In this document: positions 45,587 to 55,381 of the stretch, piece by piece
Position numbering within the stretch: position 1 is the stretch's first letter
Layout: each line of letters begins with the position of its first letter
Assembly (NCBI GenBank): GCA_034520725.1
Contig: JAXHNH010000016.1
Coordinates: 1 to 64,000, forward strand
Reading direction: 5' to 3'
Length of the DNA stretch: 64,000 nt
DNA from: Gracilimonas sp034520725
GTDB lineage: Bacteria > Bacteroidota > Rhodothermia > Balneolales > Balneolaceae
The notes under the pieces: generated by a model
Told to the model about the DNA's origin: nothing
Database searches by the model: none
What the model saw: only the letters and a program-made list of their open reading frames with translations
Position numbers and translations under genes: made by a program

Positions 45587-46177
45587 TTAATTACTAAAAT
45601 CTACTTCCGGAGCTTGTTCCGCACCTTGTTCAGCCTGGAAGTATTCTTTTTGTTCAAAGCCGAACATAGAAGCTAACATACTTTTTGGGAACTGACGAAT
45701 CTCAGTGTTGAATCCCTGAGCCGCCTGATTGAATCGCATGCGTTCTGTGGCAATACGGTTTTCGGTGCCTTCAAGCTGTACCTGAAGATCCCTGAAGTTT
45801 TGATTAGCCTGCAATTCAGGATATCTTTCAACGGTAACAAGCAATCTGGATAAAGCACCGCTAAGTTGACTTTGTGCTTCCTGAAACTGCTGGAAAGCTT
45901 CTGGGTTGTTGAGGTCGTTTGCATCTATATTTACGGAAGTGGCCCGGCTTCTTGCTTCAATCACATCCTGAAGTGTCTGAGATTCGAAATCTGCTGCACC
46001 TCTCACTGTATTCACTAAATTGGGAATCAGGTCAGCCCTTCGCTGGTATTGGTTCTCAACCTGAGCCCAGGCGCTATTGACTTCTTCTTCGGCCGTTACA
46101 AGGCTATTGTTTACACTAATACCGTAAAAAACGAGGAGTGCAAGCACTCCGATAATGATCAAAAATTTTGCTTTCAT
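45587..46177 (-). CDS. lemA: LemA family membrane protein
   Basis: A 196-residue LemA protein. The N-terminal membrane anchor is FLIIIGVLALLVFYGISVNN, followed by the conserved VTAEEEVNSAWAQVENQYQR, RADLIPNLVNTVRGAADFE and AIQ-like helices (LLVTVERYPELQANQNFRDL, QLEGTENRIATERMRFNQAA). FP..M motif: QFPKSMLASMFGFEQKEYFQ. The topology is one N-terminal helix with a long helical bundle outside. LemA function is unresolved. It is the first gene of the lemA-TPM-TPM unit, with 93 bases to the next gene containing the palindromic repeat. Confidence 0.93.
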   Translation of the reverse strand: MKAKFLIIIGVLALLVFYGISVNNSLVTAEEEVNSAWAQVENQYQRRADLIPNLVNTVRGAADFESQTLQDVIEARSRATSVNIDANDLNNPEAFQQFQEAQSQLSGALSRLLVTVERYPELQANQNFRDLQVQLEGTENRIATERMRFNQAAQGFNTEIRQFPKSMLASMFGFEQKEYFQAEQGAEQAPEVDFSN

Positions 46178-46300
46178 GAGTTTCTAATTTGTGGTTTATT
46201 TGATGCCCCTATACGAGCAGATAAATTAATTGTTTTAAGAATCTGTTGGTTAATTTTATCTGTTTGATAACACTGTAAACAATAATCAAAAACTAGTCCA

Positions 46301-47005
46301 TTGTCACAACTCAATCCCAAATTCATTTATTTTGACCTGGATGATACGTTACTGGATCACAAAAAGGCAGAAATAGCCGGACTAAGTGACGTACATCAAC
46401 ATTTCGAAATGTTTAAAGGCATCCCGGAAAGGGATCTTTTGGATGCCTACCATCATATCAACAAAGGATTGTGGGAGGAATACGGGAAAGGTAAAATTGA
46501 TCGCCATGAACTTCACCAACGCCGTTTTCAGGAGACATTTCGGGATCTTGGTGTGGATGAATCGATGCATGAGGAAGCGGGACAGGTATACATGGGCTAC
46601 TACAGGAACCACTGGGAGTGGATAGATGGAGCAAAGGATTGCTATGAACGGATTGCTGAACGGTTTGATGTCGGTATAATTACCAATGGGTTTGCGGAAA
46701 CTCAGTGGCTAAAAATTGATCAATTTAATCTGAAACAAACGGCTCGTCATATTGTTATATCAGAGGAAATAGGTGAGATGAAACCGCATCCCAAAGTATT
46801 CGATCATGCTACAGATCTTACCGGTCTTGAGAGACAAGAGATTCTTTACATTGGGGATTCATTCACTTCTGACGTGGTAGGTGGGTCAAAAGCAAACTGG
46901 CAGGTTGCCTGGTACACACGTAATCCTGTTGAGCAGGGGTATAAACTGGCAAGCCTGATATTCAGTGACTTCAAAGATCTGATGAATTCACTGAACATCG
47001 AGTAA
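46301..47005 (+). CDS. HAD hydrolase, YjjG-like noncanonical pyrimidine nucleotidase
   Basis: HAD-superfamily phosphatase of 234 residues. Motif I is YFDLDDTLLDHKKAE (nucleophile and acid/base Asp), motif II is VGIITNGFAETQW, motif III Lys is in EEIGEMKPHPKVFDHA, and motif IV is ILYIGDSFTSDVVGGSKANW. The cap domain is helical (residues about 18-95). The arrangement matches YjjG, which dephosphorylates damaged or noncanonical pyrimidine nucleotides. The only start giving the full N-terminus is TTG at 46301. It is divergent from lemA and convergent with the cbb3 accessory genes. Confidence 0.88.
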   Translation: MSQLNPKFIYFDLDDTLLDHKKAEIAGLSDVHQHFEMFKGIPERDLLDAYHHINKGLWEEYGKGKIDRHELHQRRFQETFRDLGVDESMHEEAGQVYMGYYRNHWEWIDGAKDCYERIAERFDVGIITNGFAETQWLKIDQFNLKQTARHIVISEEIGEMKPHPKVFDHATDLTGLERQEILYIGDSFTSDVVGGSKANWQVAWYTRNPVEQGYKLASLIFSDFKDLMNSLNIE

Positions 47006-47017
47006 ATTCCGAAAGGA

Positions 47018-47482
47018 TCAGATAAAAATGTTTTTTTCATCTATGTAGGTAAGAGAATCCGACTTCCACTCCAGGGTCATTTTCCAGCGGCCATCTTCGA
47101 AATCAGAGACTGGAATAGATTGCCTTCCATCCTCATTCAGCTGAAGCTTGAATCGGCGATCCAGTTCCGAATCATTTGGCCTGTAGAAAGTAACCTGACC
47201 CGAGAGTGAATCTGTTATTAATGCACGGGGAAAAGTTATCTTGATGGAAACTGTTGGTTCGTCAAACAGTATCAGTACCGGTGTATCAAGGTTTTTGGCT
47301 CTCTGAATGCCATCAATGGTTTCCTGATATTGGACACCTTCTTCGTAGTGATTTTCTGAGACCAGATAGAAATCAAGACTTATCATATAACTTACTGTAC
47401 TCAGTGTTGCTAAAACAAAAACCACGATAGCAAGGGTTATACCGTTTCCCCAGTTAAACTTCTTTTTCATAAAATTAATCAT
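47018..47482 (-). CDS. ccoH: FixH/CcoH family cbb3 oxidase accessory protein
   Basis: A 154-residue membrane protein with one N-terminal helix (ITLAIVVFVLATLSTVSYMI) and an extracytoplasmic domain. It contains DFYLVSENHYEEGVQYQETI, the conserved FixH start, and later QVTFYRPNDSELDRRFKL and EDGRWKMTLEW. CcoH assists assembly of cbb3-type cytochrome oxidase. It overlaps ccoG by eight bases and is the last gene of the cluster. Its family is divergent, and the call relies partly on position. Confidence 0.85.
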   Translation of the reverse strand: MINFMKKKFNWGNGITLAIVVFVLATLSTVSYMISLDFYLVSENHYEEGVQYQETIDGIQRAKNLDTPVLILFDEPTVSIKITFPRALITDSLSGQVTFYRPNDSELDRRFKLQLNEDGRQSIPVSDFEDGRWKMTLEWKSDSLTYIDEKNIFI

Positions 47483-48944
47483 TGATATTATTAGCCGGAC
47501 CTAAGAATCCGGAAGTTACAGTTTCTAGTTTTTTATCACCTGAGTAGACCTCAAAAGTAAGTTCAGTTTGAGAGCCGGTCAATTGATCATTGTTTAACTG
47601 TACCATGAAACGACCTTCAGCAGAGTTTTGAGATTCAACAAGATCAACGGTTCCCAGTGAAACAATGTTACCTTCTGGGGCAACCAATCTGATGTCGACA
47701 GGTATATCCTCAAAGGTTTTATTCAGTACCTTAACGTTATAAATATTACTGTAACGATCACCGGGTAATTCCTGATAAAGAGTTCCAGGTTCACGTAAAA
47801 TGGAAGTTTCGGTATCCGGACGCAAAGTCAACAGTGTGACAAATGTGGCCAATAGTACCAGCAGGATTCCAGAATAACCTGCCACTCTAGGAGTTAAAAC
47901 TTTCTGTTTGCCTTCACGGATCGCATGCTCTGACGAATATCTGATCAGGCCTCTTGGTTTATCGATCTTATCCATTACAGAATCACAGGCATCGATACAG
48001 GCAGTACAGTGCACACACTCAAGTTGTGTCCCGTTTCTGATATCTATACCCATCGGGCAGACTTTAACACATTGATAGCAGTCAATACAATCCCCGAATT
48101 CGGTATCGGCACTGAAGCCTAGGTCTGCAAGTGTTGCCTTTCTGTTTTCAAGCTGAAACCGGTCTTTCACGCTGGCACGTTCTTCACCCCGAACATAATC
48201 ATACATTACGTTAATGGAGTTATTGTCGAGCATCACGGATTGCATTCGGCCATAAGGGCATACAAAATGGCAAACTTGTTCGCGCAAAAAGGCAAACACA
48301 CCATAGAATACACCACTGAAGATGATCATCGCTGCCAGTCCACCGGCATGTTCTGAGGGCGGATCTGTAATTATTTCAAACAGCTGATCTTTACCAATGA
48401 TGTATGCCAGAAACATATTTGAAATCAAAAAGGCCATCCCAAAGAAAACTGTGTGCTTGCTTATTTTCTTGCGGATCTTCTCAAAGGTCCAGTCTTGCTT
48501 ATTGAGTCGGATCTGGGCAGCAGCGTCTCCTTCGATCCAGTATTCGATACGTCTGAAAACCATTTCCATGAATATGGTTTGTGGACAAGCCCATCCACAA
48601 AATAATCGGCCAAAAACAGCCGTAAAAAGGACGATGAAGAGTATAAAGGTCAGCATCCCAAAGAGGAGCAGATGCAGATCCTGTGGCCAGAATGCCACAC
48701 CAAAGATCACAAACTTACGCTCCAGGATATTCAGCAGAAGAAGAGGGTTGCCATTTATAGTGATAAATGGACCACTGAAAAAGAAAGCCAATAATAATAC
48801 AGCTACAATATTTCTTGCAGTATAATGTCGGCCACTGGGTTTTTTGGCAAATATCCAGTTTCTTTTACCATCTTCACTAACCGTAGCAAGGTGATCACGA
48901 AAGTTTTGTTGATCTATGCGACGGTCTTCTTCTAATTTAGCCAT
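47475..48944 (-). CDS. ccoG: Cytochrome c oxidase accessory protein CcoG (FixG/RdxA)
   Basis: Polyferredoxin-like membrane protein of 489 residues needed for cbb3 oxidase maturation, with a reported copper-reducing role. It has five membrane helices in the N-terminal two thirds. The NapH-like cysteines lie in RLFCGWACPQTIFMEMVF and REQVCHFVCPYGRMQSVMLD. Two [4Fe-4S] ferredoxin motifs are CIDCYQCVKVCPMGID and CVHCTACIDACDSVMDKIDK. The C-terminal Ig-like domain (FixG_C) is beta-rich and ends with SGFLGPANN. It is separated from ccoP by 158 bases containing a minus-strand terminator, so it may have its own promoter. Confidence 0.95.
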   Translation of the reverse strand: MAKLEEDRRIDQQNFRDHLATVSEDGKRNWIFAKKPSGRHYTARNIVAVLLLAFFFSGPFITINGNPLLLLNILERKFVIFGVAFWPQDLHLLLFGMLTFILFIVLFTAVFGRLFCGWACPQTIFMEMVFRRIEYWIEGDAAAQIRLNKQDWTFEKIRKKISKHTVFFGMAFLISNMFLAYIIGKDQLFEIITDPPSEHAGGLAAMIIFSGVFYGVFAFLREQVCHFVCPYGRMQSVMLDNNSINVMYDYVRGEERASVKDRFQLENRKATLADLGFSADTEFGDCIDCYQCVKVCPMGIDIRNGTQLECVHCTACIDACDSVMDKIDKPRGLIRYSSEHAIREGKQKVLTPRVAGYSGILLVLLATFVTLLTLRPDTETSILREPGTLYQELPGDRYSNIYNVKVLNKTFEDIPVDIRLVAPEGNIVSLGTVDLVESQNSAEGRFMVQLNNDQLTGSQTELTFEVYSGDKKLETVTSGFLGPANNIND

Positions 48945-49051
48945 TGTAAAACCTCATAGTAATACTATTAAAAAAGGCTGATAACTTATACTTGTTATAA
49001 CCTCTAACTCTCTTTTGATAATACTGTTCGTTCTTGATGATATTGTGAATT

Positions 49052-49095
49052 AAAAAAAGCGACGGAGTTTTATTTGATCGTTACCCCGTCACTTA
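49052..49095 (-). terminator. Terminator between ccoP and ccoG
   Basis: On the minus strand AAGTGACGGGG pairs with CTCCGTCGCTT (two G-U pairs) around about 20 bases, followed by a run of seven T. It lies eight bases after the ccoP stop and would end the ccoI-S-NO-Q-P transcript. Confidence 0.75.
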
Positions 49096-49102
49096 TCAAA
49101 TA

Positions 49103-49705
49103 CTATAAACTACATTCGGTAGCTCGCGGATCCGGAGCTTTTGGGTTCGCCGGCTCAGAACCCTCAATGGAGGCAATGTAACTGATCACACTTTGAACCT
49201 GTTCGTTTGTCATTCTGGCACCGCTACCGTATGCGATCATTCCGCGGTCAGGATATCCCTGAATGACACTGTTTGCTAATTCTTCCGCACTGCAGCCGTG
49301 AATCCAGAGATTGTCGGTAAGGTTTGGACCTACCAGGCCTTCACCGTTTCCACCATGACAAGTGAAACACAGATTATTGTTACTCATGTAGATCTCACGC
49401 CCTTCATCAATACGATCCTGATCTTCAAGATATTCCCACGTAAATTGCACCGGAGCTGCACCATCTTCACCCCCACCCTGAGGTTCCAGACCGTATTGTT
49501 CGGCGGCAGCAGCAATTTCCTGCTCGTACAATTCTTCCTGGGTAGGTCCGCCAAGCATATAATAATAGGCCATGTATCCCACACCCCATGCAATTGTAAA
49601 GTAAAACAGCCACAGCCACCAAGCAGGCATGTGATTGTCCAGTTCACGGATTCCATCATACTCGTGATCCATCAACAGATCTTTTTCGTCGTCAAATACT
49701 TTCAT
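49103..49705 (-). CDS. ccoP: cbb3-type cytochrome c oxidase subunit III CcoP, single-haem
   Basis: Membrane-anchored cytochrome c delivering electrons to the cbb3 core. The N-terminal FixP domain contains HEYDGIRELDNHMPAWWLWL and one membrane helix (FYFTIAWGVGYMAYYYML). There is one cytochrome c domain with haem motif LCFTCHGGNGEGLVGPNLTD; the axial Met is probably in DRGMIAYG. Classical proteobacterial CcoP has two haem c domains in about 290 residues, while this one has 200 residues and one CxxCH, a shorter form also known from Bacteroidota. It overlaps ccoQ by four bases. Confidence 0.93.
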   Translation of the reverse strand: MKVFDDEKDLLMDHEYDGIRELDNHMPAWWLWLFYFTIAWGVGYMAYYYMLGGPTQEELYEQEIAAAAEQYGLEPQGGGEDGAAPVQFTWEYLEDQDRIDEGREIYMSNNNLCFTCHGGNGEGLVGPNLTDNLWIHGCSAEELANSVIQGYPDRGMIAYGSGARMTNEQVQSVISYIASIEGSEPANPKAPDPRATECSL

Positions 49706-49893
49706 TGTTCAGAGTTTTTATTGTTCATGTTGTCGTCATCTTCAAGTGGAAGATTTGCGGCATCTTCCCAGTGCTTTTTTCCTTTTACAACCAGATATAT
49801 GATCAACCCTACAAAGAACACAAAGAATATGATCAGGGAAATAGTTGGGTAAATGCCGATGTCTTCCATTGCGCGGAGCACGTTTTTATACAT
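49702..49893 (-). CDS. ccoQ: CcoQ/FixQ-like small cbb3 subunit
   Basis: A 63-residue single-helix protein: short N-terminus (MYKNVLRAMEDIGIYPT), helix SLIIFFVFFVGLIIYLVV, then basic KGKKHWEDAANLPLEDDD, typical of CcoQ, which stabilises the CcoP-core interaction. Located between ccoNO and ccoP with a four-base overlap to ccoP, exactly where ccoQ is expected. Confidence 0.88.
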   Translation of the reverse strand: MYKNVLRAMEDIGIYPTISLIIFFVFFVGLIIYLVVKGKKHWEDAANLPLEDDDNMNNKNSEQ

Positions 49894-49898
49894 GACGA

Positions 49899-52103
49899 TC
49901 AGTCCTCAACCTGAGGTTTAAAGTTTGCTCGTAATCGCTCATTTGAAGGCAAGTCATCCCAAGGATTCGTATTGCCTTTAATATCGATTCCCATACGCTG
50001 CAGGTATGCGATCATCGCAACGATCTTGGAATCGGATGTGATCTCAATACCTTCGATCTCACCAAATCCATTTTGTTTCAATCCGTTTACGATGTCGTCA
50101 GCCTGAGCCCTGTAATCGCGCATGGCCAGTTCTTCGTAACCTTCAGCATATGGAACTCCAACAGTTCGCAATGCTGAGATTCGGTTTGGTATACTTTCAA
50201 GGTCAGCCTTCTGAGTGAACATCCAGGGGTAAGCCGGCATGATAGACCCAGGAGATGTAGATGTAGGATCATACATGTGCCGTACGTGCCAGCTATCCGG
50301 GTACTTGCCGCCTATTCGGTGCAAGTCAGGACCTGTACGCTTGGATCCCCACAAGAATGGGTGATCATAAACAAACTCACCGGCTTTGGAATACTCACCA
50401 TAGCGCTCGGTCTCTGAACGGAATGGACGTATCATTTGAGAGTGACAGTTATTACAACCTTCAGCGATGTAAATATCCCGACCCTCAATCTCCAGTGGGG
50501 TGTATGGTTTTACACTTGCAATGGTTGGCACGTTGGAATCAATTAATGCTGTAGGTACATACTCGACGATACCGCCAATTAGTATCACCACTAATGTAAG
50601 AGCTGTGAATTGTAGCGGACGCCCTTCCAAACGACGGTGCCATTTTTCAGTAGTTCCGGCAGCCGGATCGATAATTGGTTGTGCTTCGTCCTCTTCTTCA
50701 GGTAAAAAAGAACCCTGACGAGCAGTTTTCCAAAGATTATAGGAGCCAAAGGAAGCACCAATTATGAACAGAGTACCGCCAATAGCACGTAAACCGTACA
50801 TTGGCATGATCTGTGTTACCGTCTCAAGGAAGTTTGGATACTGTAGAAGACCTTCACTTGTAAATTCTTTCCACATTAAACTTTGAGTTATACCACCCCA
50901 GTACATTGGTATCACATAGAAGATGGCGCCAAGTGTGGCAAACCAGAAGTGAATGTTCGCGAGCTTAACAGAATAAAGTTTGGTCTTGTAGATCCGAGGA
51001 GTAATGTAGTACAACATCGCAAAGGTAAGACCACCATTCCAAAGCAGGGCACCATTGTGTACGTGACCAATTATATAATCAGAATAATGAGCAATCGCAT
51101 TTACGTTAGCTATGGAAAGCATAGGTCCTTCAAATGTTACCATACCGTAGGCGGTTACACCAACTACCAGGAATTTAAGTACCGGGTCTTCCCGAACGCG
51201 ATCCCAGGCACCACGAAGAGTTAGCAGACCGTTCAGCATACCTCCCCAACTCGGTGCGATCAGCATCAAACTGAAAACTGTACCTAAAGCTTGAGCCCAT
51301 CCCGGTAATGCAGTGTAAAGCAAATGGTGAGGTCCGGCCCAGATGTAAATAAAGATCAGTGACCAAAAGTGAACAATGGACAACCGGTAAGAGAATATCG
51401 GCCGGTTAGCCGCTTTCGGAATGAAGTAGTACATGATTCCCAGGAACGGAGTGGTCAGGAAAAAAGCCACAGCATTGTGACCATACCACCACTGTACAAG
51501 GGCATCCTGAACACCTGCGTATATCGGGTAACTTTTAAGTAGTGTAGCAGGTACTTCAAATGAATTCACAACGTGAAGCACCGCTACGGTTACAAAGGTT
51601 GCAATGTAGAACCATATGGCTACATATAAATGCTTTTCGCGGCGTTTCATGATCGTCATGATCATATTGATACCGAATATCACCCAAATAATAGTGATGG
51701 CGATATCGATGGGCCATTCCAGTTCGGCATATTCCTTACTGGTGTTGAATCCAAAAGGAAGCGTTAAAACGGCAGAGACGATGATAGCCTGCCAGCCCCA
51801 GAAATGAATTTTACTGAGCATTTGGCTCCACATTGGAGTTTTCGTGAGCCGTGGCAATGAGTAATACACACCATAGAATATGGCATTACCGGCAAAGGCA
51901 AAGATCACTGCATTGGTATGCAGTGGCCGAAGCCTACCGTAACTCAGTTCAGGTATAAAGCCGAGAAAATCCGGCCAGATCAATTTTAGAGCGATGGTTA
52001 GCCCAACGATAAAGCCGATGAGGCCCCACGCCAACGAGGCGACTCCGAATTTTCGGACAATATCGTTATCGTAGTGAAAGGTTTCTAACGTTGATGATGA
52101 CAT
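49899..52103 (-). CDS. ccoNO: cbb3-type cytochrome c oxidase fused subunits I and II (CcoNO)
   Basis: A 734-residue fusion of the haem-copper catalytic subunit CcoN and the monohaem cytochrome CcoO. The CcoN part, residues about 1-480, has 12 or more helices, including RPLHTNAVIFAFAGNAIFYG, WWYGHNAVAFFLTTPFLGIM (CuB/haem region), GPHHLLYTALPGW and HYSDYIIGHVHNGALLWNG with haem-ligand His. The CcoO part (about 510-734) has one helix and YIAEGCNNCHSQMIRPFRSE, with haem motif CNNCH, then RTGPDLHRIGGKYPDSWHVR and MPAYPWMF. High-affinity terminal O2 reductase. The fusion is a lineage trait and not an error, since the frame is clean. Confidence 0.96.
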   Translation of the reverse strand: MSSSTLETFHYDNDIVRKFGVASLAWGLIGFIVGLTIALKLIWPDFLGFIPELSYGRLRPLHTNAVIFAFAGNAIFYGVYYSLPRLTKTPMWSQMLSKIHFWGWQAIIVSAVLTLPFGFNTSKEYAELEWPIDIAITIIWVIFGINMIMTIMKRREKHLYVAIWFYIATFVTVAVLHVVNSFEVPATLLKSYPIYAGVQDALVQWWYGHNAVAFFLTTPFLGIMYYFIPKAANRPIFSYRLSIVHFWSLIFIYIWAGPHHLLYTALPGWAQALGTVFSLMLIAPSWGGMLNGLLTLRGAWDRVREDPVLKFLVVGVTAYGMVTFEGPMLSIANVNAIAHYSDYIIGHVHNGALLWNGGLTFAMLYYITPRIYKTKLYSVKLANIHFWFATLGAIFYVIPMYWGGITQSLMWKEFTSEGLLQYPNFLETVTQIMPMYGLRAIGGTLFIIGASFGSYNLWKTARQGSFLPEEEDEAQPIIDPAAGTTEKWHRRLEGRPLQFTALTLVVILIGGIVEYVPTALIDSNVPTIASVKPYTPLEIEGRDIYIAEGCNNCHSQMIRPFRSETERYGEYSKAGEFVYDHPFLWGSKRTGPDLHRIGGKYPDSWHVRHMYDPTSTSPGSIMPAYPWMFTQKADLESIPNRISALRTVGVPYAEGYEELAMRDYRAQADDIVNGLKQNGFGEIEGIEITSDSKIVAMIAYLQRMGIDIKGNTNPWDDLPSNERLRANFKPQVED

Positions 52104-52286
52104 TTACTCATCCCGATGTTTTTGGTTATTGGTTTTTTTATCTGAAGATTTTTGATCAAAGAGCACACGCATAGAGGGGGTATGTTGATCATCGAACTGT
52201 CCGGAGCGAACCGCCCAAAAAAACAGGCCGAGAAAAATTAGAGCTACCAGTAAACTGAATCCGATCAGCATATAGATCACTTCCAT
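52104..52286 (-). CDS. ccoS: cbb3 oxidase assembly protein CcoS
   Basis: A 60-residue protein with MEVIYMLIGFSLLVALIFLG, a single N-terminal helix, then FFWAVRSGQFDDQHTPSMRV, the CcoS hallmark FWA...GQFDD followed by a polar tail. CcoS is needed for cofactor insertion into the cbb3 catalytic subunit. Its stop is immediately next to the ccoNO start, and it overlaps the ccoI end by ten bases. Confidence 0.94.
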   Translation of the reverse strand: MEVIYMLIGFSLLVALIFLGLFFWAVRSGQFDDQHTPSMRVLFDQKSSDKKTNNQKHRDE

Positions 52287-54895
52287 ATCACCAGCCCTCC
52301 TTTGCGTGCAAAATATCGTGTAGTTAAAAAGGTGAATACCATTACGCTTATAGAACTAAGCGGCATTAGAATGGCAGCTATCAAAGGAGAGAGATGACCG
52401 GTGATGGCAAATCCCAAACCGACTGTGTTATAAAGCAGTGAAAGTATAAAGCTTGCGATAATGATATTCATGCTGCTTTGCGAAAAATTTATAAAACTTT
52501 GAAGTTTGTTGAGTGAATCCGCTTCCATGATAGCATCACAGGCCGGTGCAAACGAACTGACATCATCAGCCAGTGCAATACCAAAATCTGATTTTTTAAG
52601 TGCACCGGCATCATTTAATCCATCACCAACCATAATAACATTCTGATCTTCATTTTGCAGTTTTGTTATAAACTCTAGCTTTTCTTCGGGTTTTTGATTG
52701 AACAGAAGTGAGCCGTTTGCTTCAAAATAATTCGCGAATTCTGATCTCTGTGCCTCATTATCTCCGGACAACAAGGAATACATGCTGAACTTTCTCTTTC
52801 AACTGGATTGAAGCAGATCTGAAATTCCAGTCTCGTAACACCGGCTTTAATGCCAAAAAAGCCTTTGTATATTGCCGTTAATAGCAAGGTGTACGGTCGA
52901 TCCGCTGAAGTTTCCGATCCTGAATATTTTCAGGATGAATGCCGGATTGTTTCTGTCAGGAATGATTTTGAACCGAGGTAGATCTTAATTCCACTCACTT
53001 CTGCAAAAATGCCTTTACCGGGTGATTCGTGAAAAGAAGTAATCTCAGCCCGGTCATTGCTAGGAGTTTCCAGTGTTGAAACAAGATTTGATTGTGATCT
53101 CGACGCAGCAATCTCCCTGACTAAGCTCAGTTGCCATTGCAGGAAGATTGCCACGAGGTTTATTCACTTCGTTCACGGAATCCCTCGCAATGACGGACGT
53201 TAGATAGTATGCCACTTTCCGGCTCAGCGGATGAATGGAGTTTCTACAGGCCGATTTCACCCACATTTCTTCCTGGGGTGTAAGCTCATCTCCAAAAAAT
53301 TCTACCTCAGCAGCTTCAGATTTCGGTGAGCGTACCGGTTTTATCAAAAACGACAGCAGAAGCTTTGGATAGATTCTCGATCAAAAGGTGATTTTTGACA
53401 AAAAGTCCGTTGAGTGAAAGGACATTCAGGGCTGAACCAAGAGTAAAGGGAGTTGAAAGCGCCAGTGCACACGGACAGGCTATGATAAGTACGGCTGTAA
53501 AGACCGAAAGGGCAGGTTCCATGTCCGGCGGTTTGAAGCCAATATAATCCGGATATAAAGGCAATTCCCAAAACTGCAACGGTAAAATATGGGACTGATC
53601 TTATCAGCAAAGGTAGTGAGTTTCAGTTCTTTTTCATTATTCTGAAAAGCCTCGTGATTCCAAAGTTTGGTTAGGTAGCTGTTGGCCACTTTCTCCTCGG
53701 TTCGCAACACGAGCAGCATTTCCGATTAAGCGTCCGCCTGCAAAAACACGTTCGCCATTTACTCACCGTCACCGGTTCCGATTCTCCGGTAATAAAATGG
53801 TAATCCAAATAAGCCTCATCCGAAAGCAAAGTAGAATCACAGGGCACTAATTCCTGATTACGCAGACGCATGTTGCTGGTCGGTCTCAAGTTTATCGAGC
53901 GAAACGGAATATTCTTCGGCCTTGTTCATCTCAGCACATTTACGGCGATGGGAAGATAGGAGCGATAATCGCGATCAAAAGAAAGGCGATGGAAGGTTTT
54001 TTGCTGAACCAGCTTCCCAATCAGTAAAAAGAAAATGAGTCCGGTGAACGAATCCATGTAGCCGGTGCCGGTCATGGTCACGATCTCATACACGCTTCGA
54101 CTAAACAGTGCTACGATACCTATGGAAATGGGAACATCCAGATTCACACCACGCTGACTCATAGCTGCAAAAGCTGATCTTCAGATAATCGCTGCTGCTG
54201 TAGAGCAAGACCGGCAGGGCGAGAATGATATTCAGTGCGCCGAAAAAGATGTGGAAATTGCCTCCGAGTCCGCTACCGGTTGTGTCCAGATAATCCGGAA
54301 AGCTGAACAGCATGATGTTACCAAAGGCAAATCCTGCCACACCCATTTTGAGCCAAAGAGATCGGTTTTGGTGAGATTTATCTGGGTTTTGGAATCGAGT
54401 TTTTCGAGCCGGATTTCCGGCTCATAGCCGATGGTTACCAGCTGTTCAACCACATCACGCAAGTGTAGTTTCATCGGTATCAATGAGCAGTGATAATTCC
54501 CGCTTAAGAAAATTCACGTGGCTTTGCTGTACCCCTGAATCCAGTTTCTGAAGATTTTCGAGTAGCCATACACAAGACGTGCAGTGGATATTTGGGATAT
54601 AGAGACTTAGTGACAGTCTGCTATTATCCCTGAAAATCAGAGATGCGGTCGATGACTTCTTCATCTTCAAGATAATCGAATCTTGGCGCGATGCTTGGTA
54701 TTCTTTAAATTGATGCCGGGATTTGCGTCCAGATCGTAATAATTACAAAGTCCGCTTTCATCCAGAATTTGGTAGGCCGTCTTGCAGCCGTTACAACAAA
54801 AGGCCTTTTCATCATAATGAATGGTCTCATCAGTGCAGTCCTCACCACAGTGGTAGCAAATTTCGGATGATATGGTTTCGACTGTCAGAATTCAT
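52277..54895 (-). pseudogene. ccoI: Copper-translocating P-type ATPase CcoI, about ten frameshifts
   Basis: CcoI/FixI supplies copper for cbb3 oxidase. All parts are present in order but in changing frames. These are the N-terminal metal-binding segment CYHCGEDCTDETIHYD and FCCNGCKTAYQILDESGLCN, the HMA domain YIPNIHCTSCVWLLENLQKL, helices around GVAGFAFGNIMLFSFPDYLD, phosphatase motif ITGESEPVTVSK, the CPC site ACPCALALSTPFTLGSAL, the phosphorylation site VVFDKTGTLTEI, and MVGDGLNDAGALKKSDFG near the clean end (52277-52783). ATG at 54895 overlaps the rrf2 stop (TAATG), which supports the true start. No motif is lost, so this may be a functional gene with many uncorrected indels. True decay is the alternative. 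Confidence 0.82.
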
Positions 54896-55359
54896 TATTT
54901 GAAAGAAGGAACCCCGCTTGAAAATTGCAAGCGCAGATCGAACCAAGCTTGTGTCATTTTTTCATCTACCTGGGCGAATGTTGTTTCCTGTAGCCATTTC
55001 TCAATTTTCTTTCGTTCAATAGACCAGAATTCATGAAAAGGGCAAGGTTCAATATGTCCGCAACCTTCAATTCCCATGAAACATTTATCAAAGAACTCGG
55101 TGCCGTCGATGGCTGCAATGACATCCATCATGGTAATTTGATCGATCGGTTTGGCTAAATAGACGCCACCGTTTAGTCCCCGCTGGGATTTTAAAATTCC
55201 CGGTTCCTTCAATTTTGCGAAAACCTGAGAGAGGTAGGCTGTAGGGCAATTCAGTGATTTAGATAAATTGGAAGCAGAAACAGCTCCGTCTCCGGAATGT
55301 TTTGATATCGCAATAATTGCCGATATGGCATACTGAGAGCCTTGTGAAATGAGCCTCAT
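54895..55359 (-). CDS. Rrf2 family regulator with three-cysteine motif
   Basis: A 154-residue winged-helix regulator. HTH: SASNLSKSLNCPTAYLSQVF (residues about 28-47), with wing ILKSQRGLNGGVYLAKP. Three cysteines, Cys93, Cys100 and Cys106, in CFMGIEGCGHIEPCPF have the spacing of Fe-S-ligating Rrf2 proteins (NsrR, IscR), so it probably senses iron-sulfur status, nitric oxide or oxygen. It heads the cbb3 cluster: its TAA overlaps the ATG of ccoI (TAATG). A long palindrome lies 23 bases upstream of its start, suggesting autoregulation of the whole cluster. Confidence 0.9.
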   Translation of the reverse strand: MRLISQGSQYAISAIIAISKHSGDGAVSASNLSKSLNCPTAYLSQVFAKLKEPGILKSQRGLNGGVYLAKPIDQITMMDVIAAIDGTEFFDKCFMGIEGCGHIEPCPFHEFWSIERKKIEKWLQETTFAQVDEKMTQAWFDLRLQFSSGVPSFK

Positions 55360-55381
55360 AGAGATGAATTAGGTCAGTTAT

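Noticed and set aside
50883..51224. 113-codon plus-strand frame inside ccoNO
   Set aside because: It is antisense to a clean, motif-rich catalytic subunit gene and has no family features.
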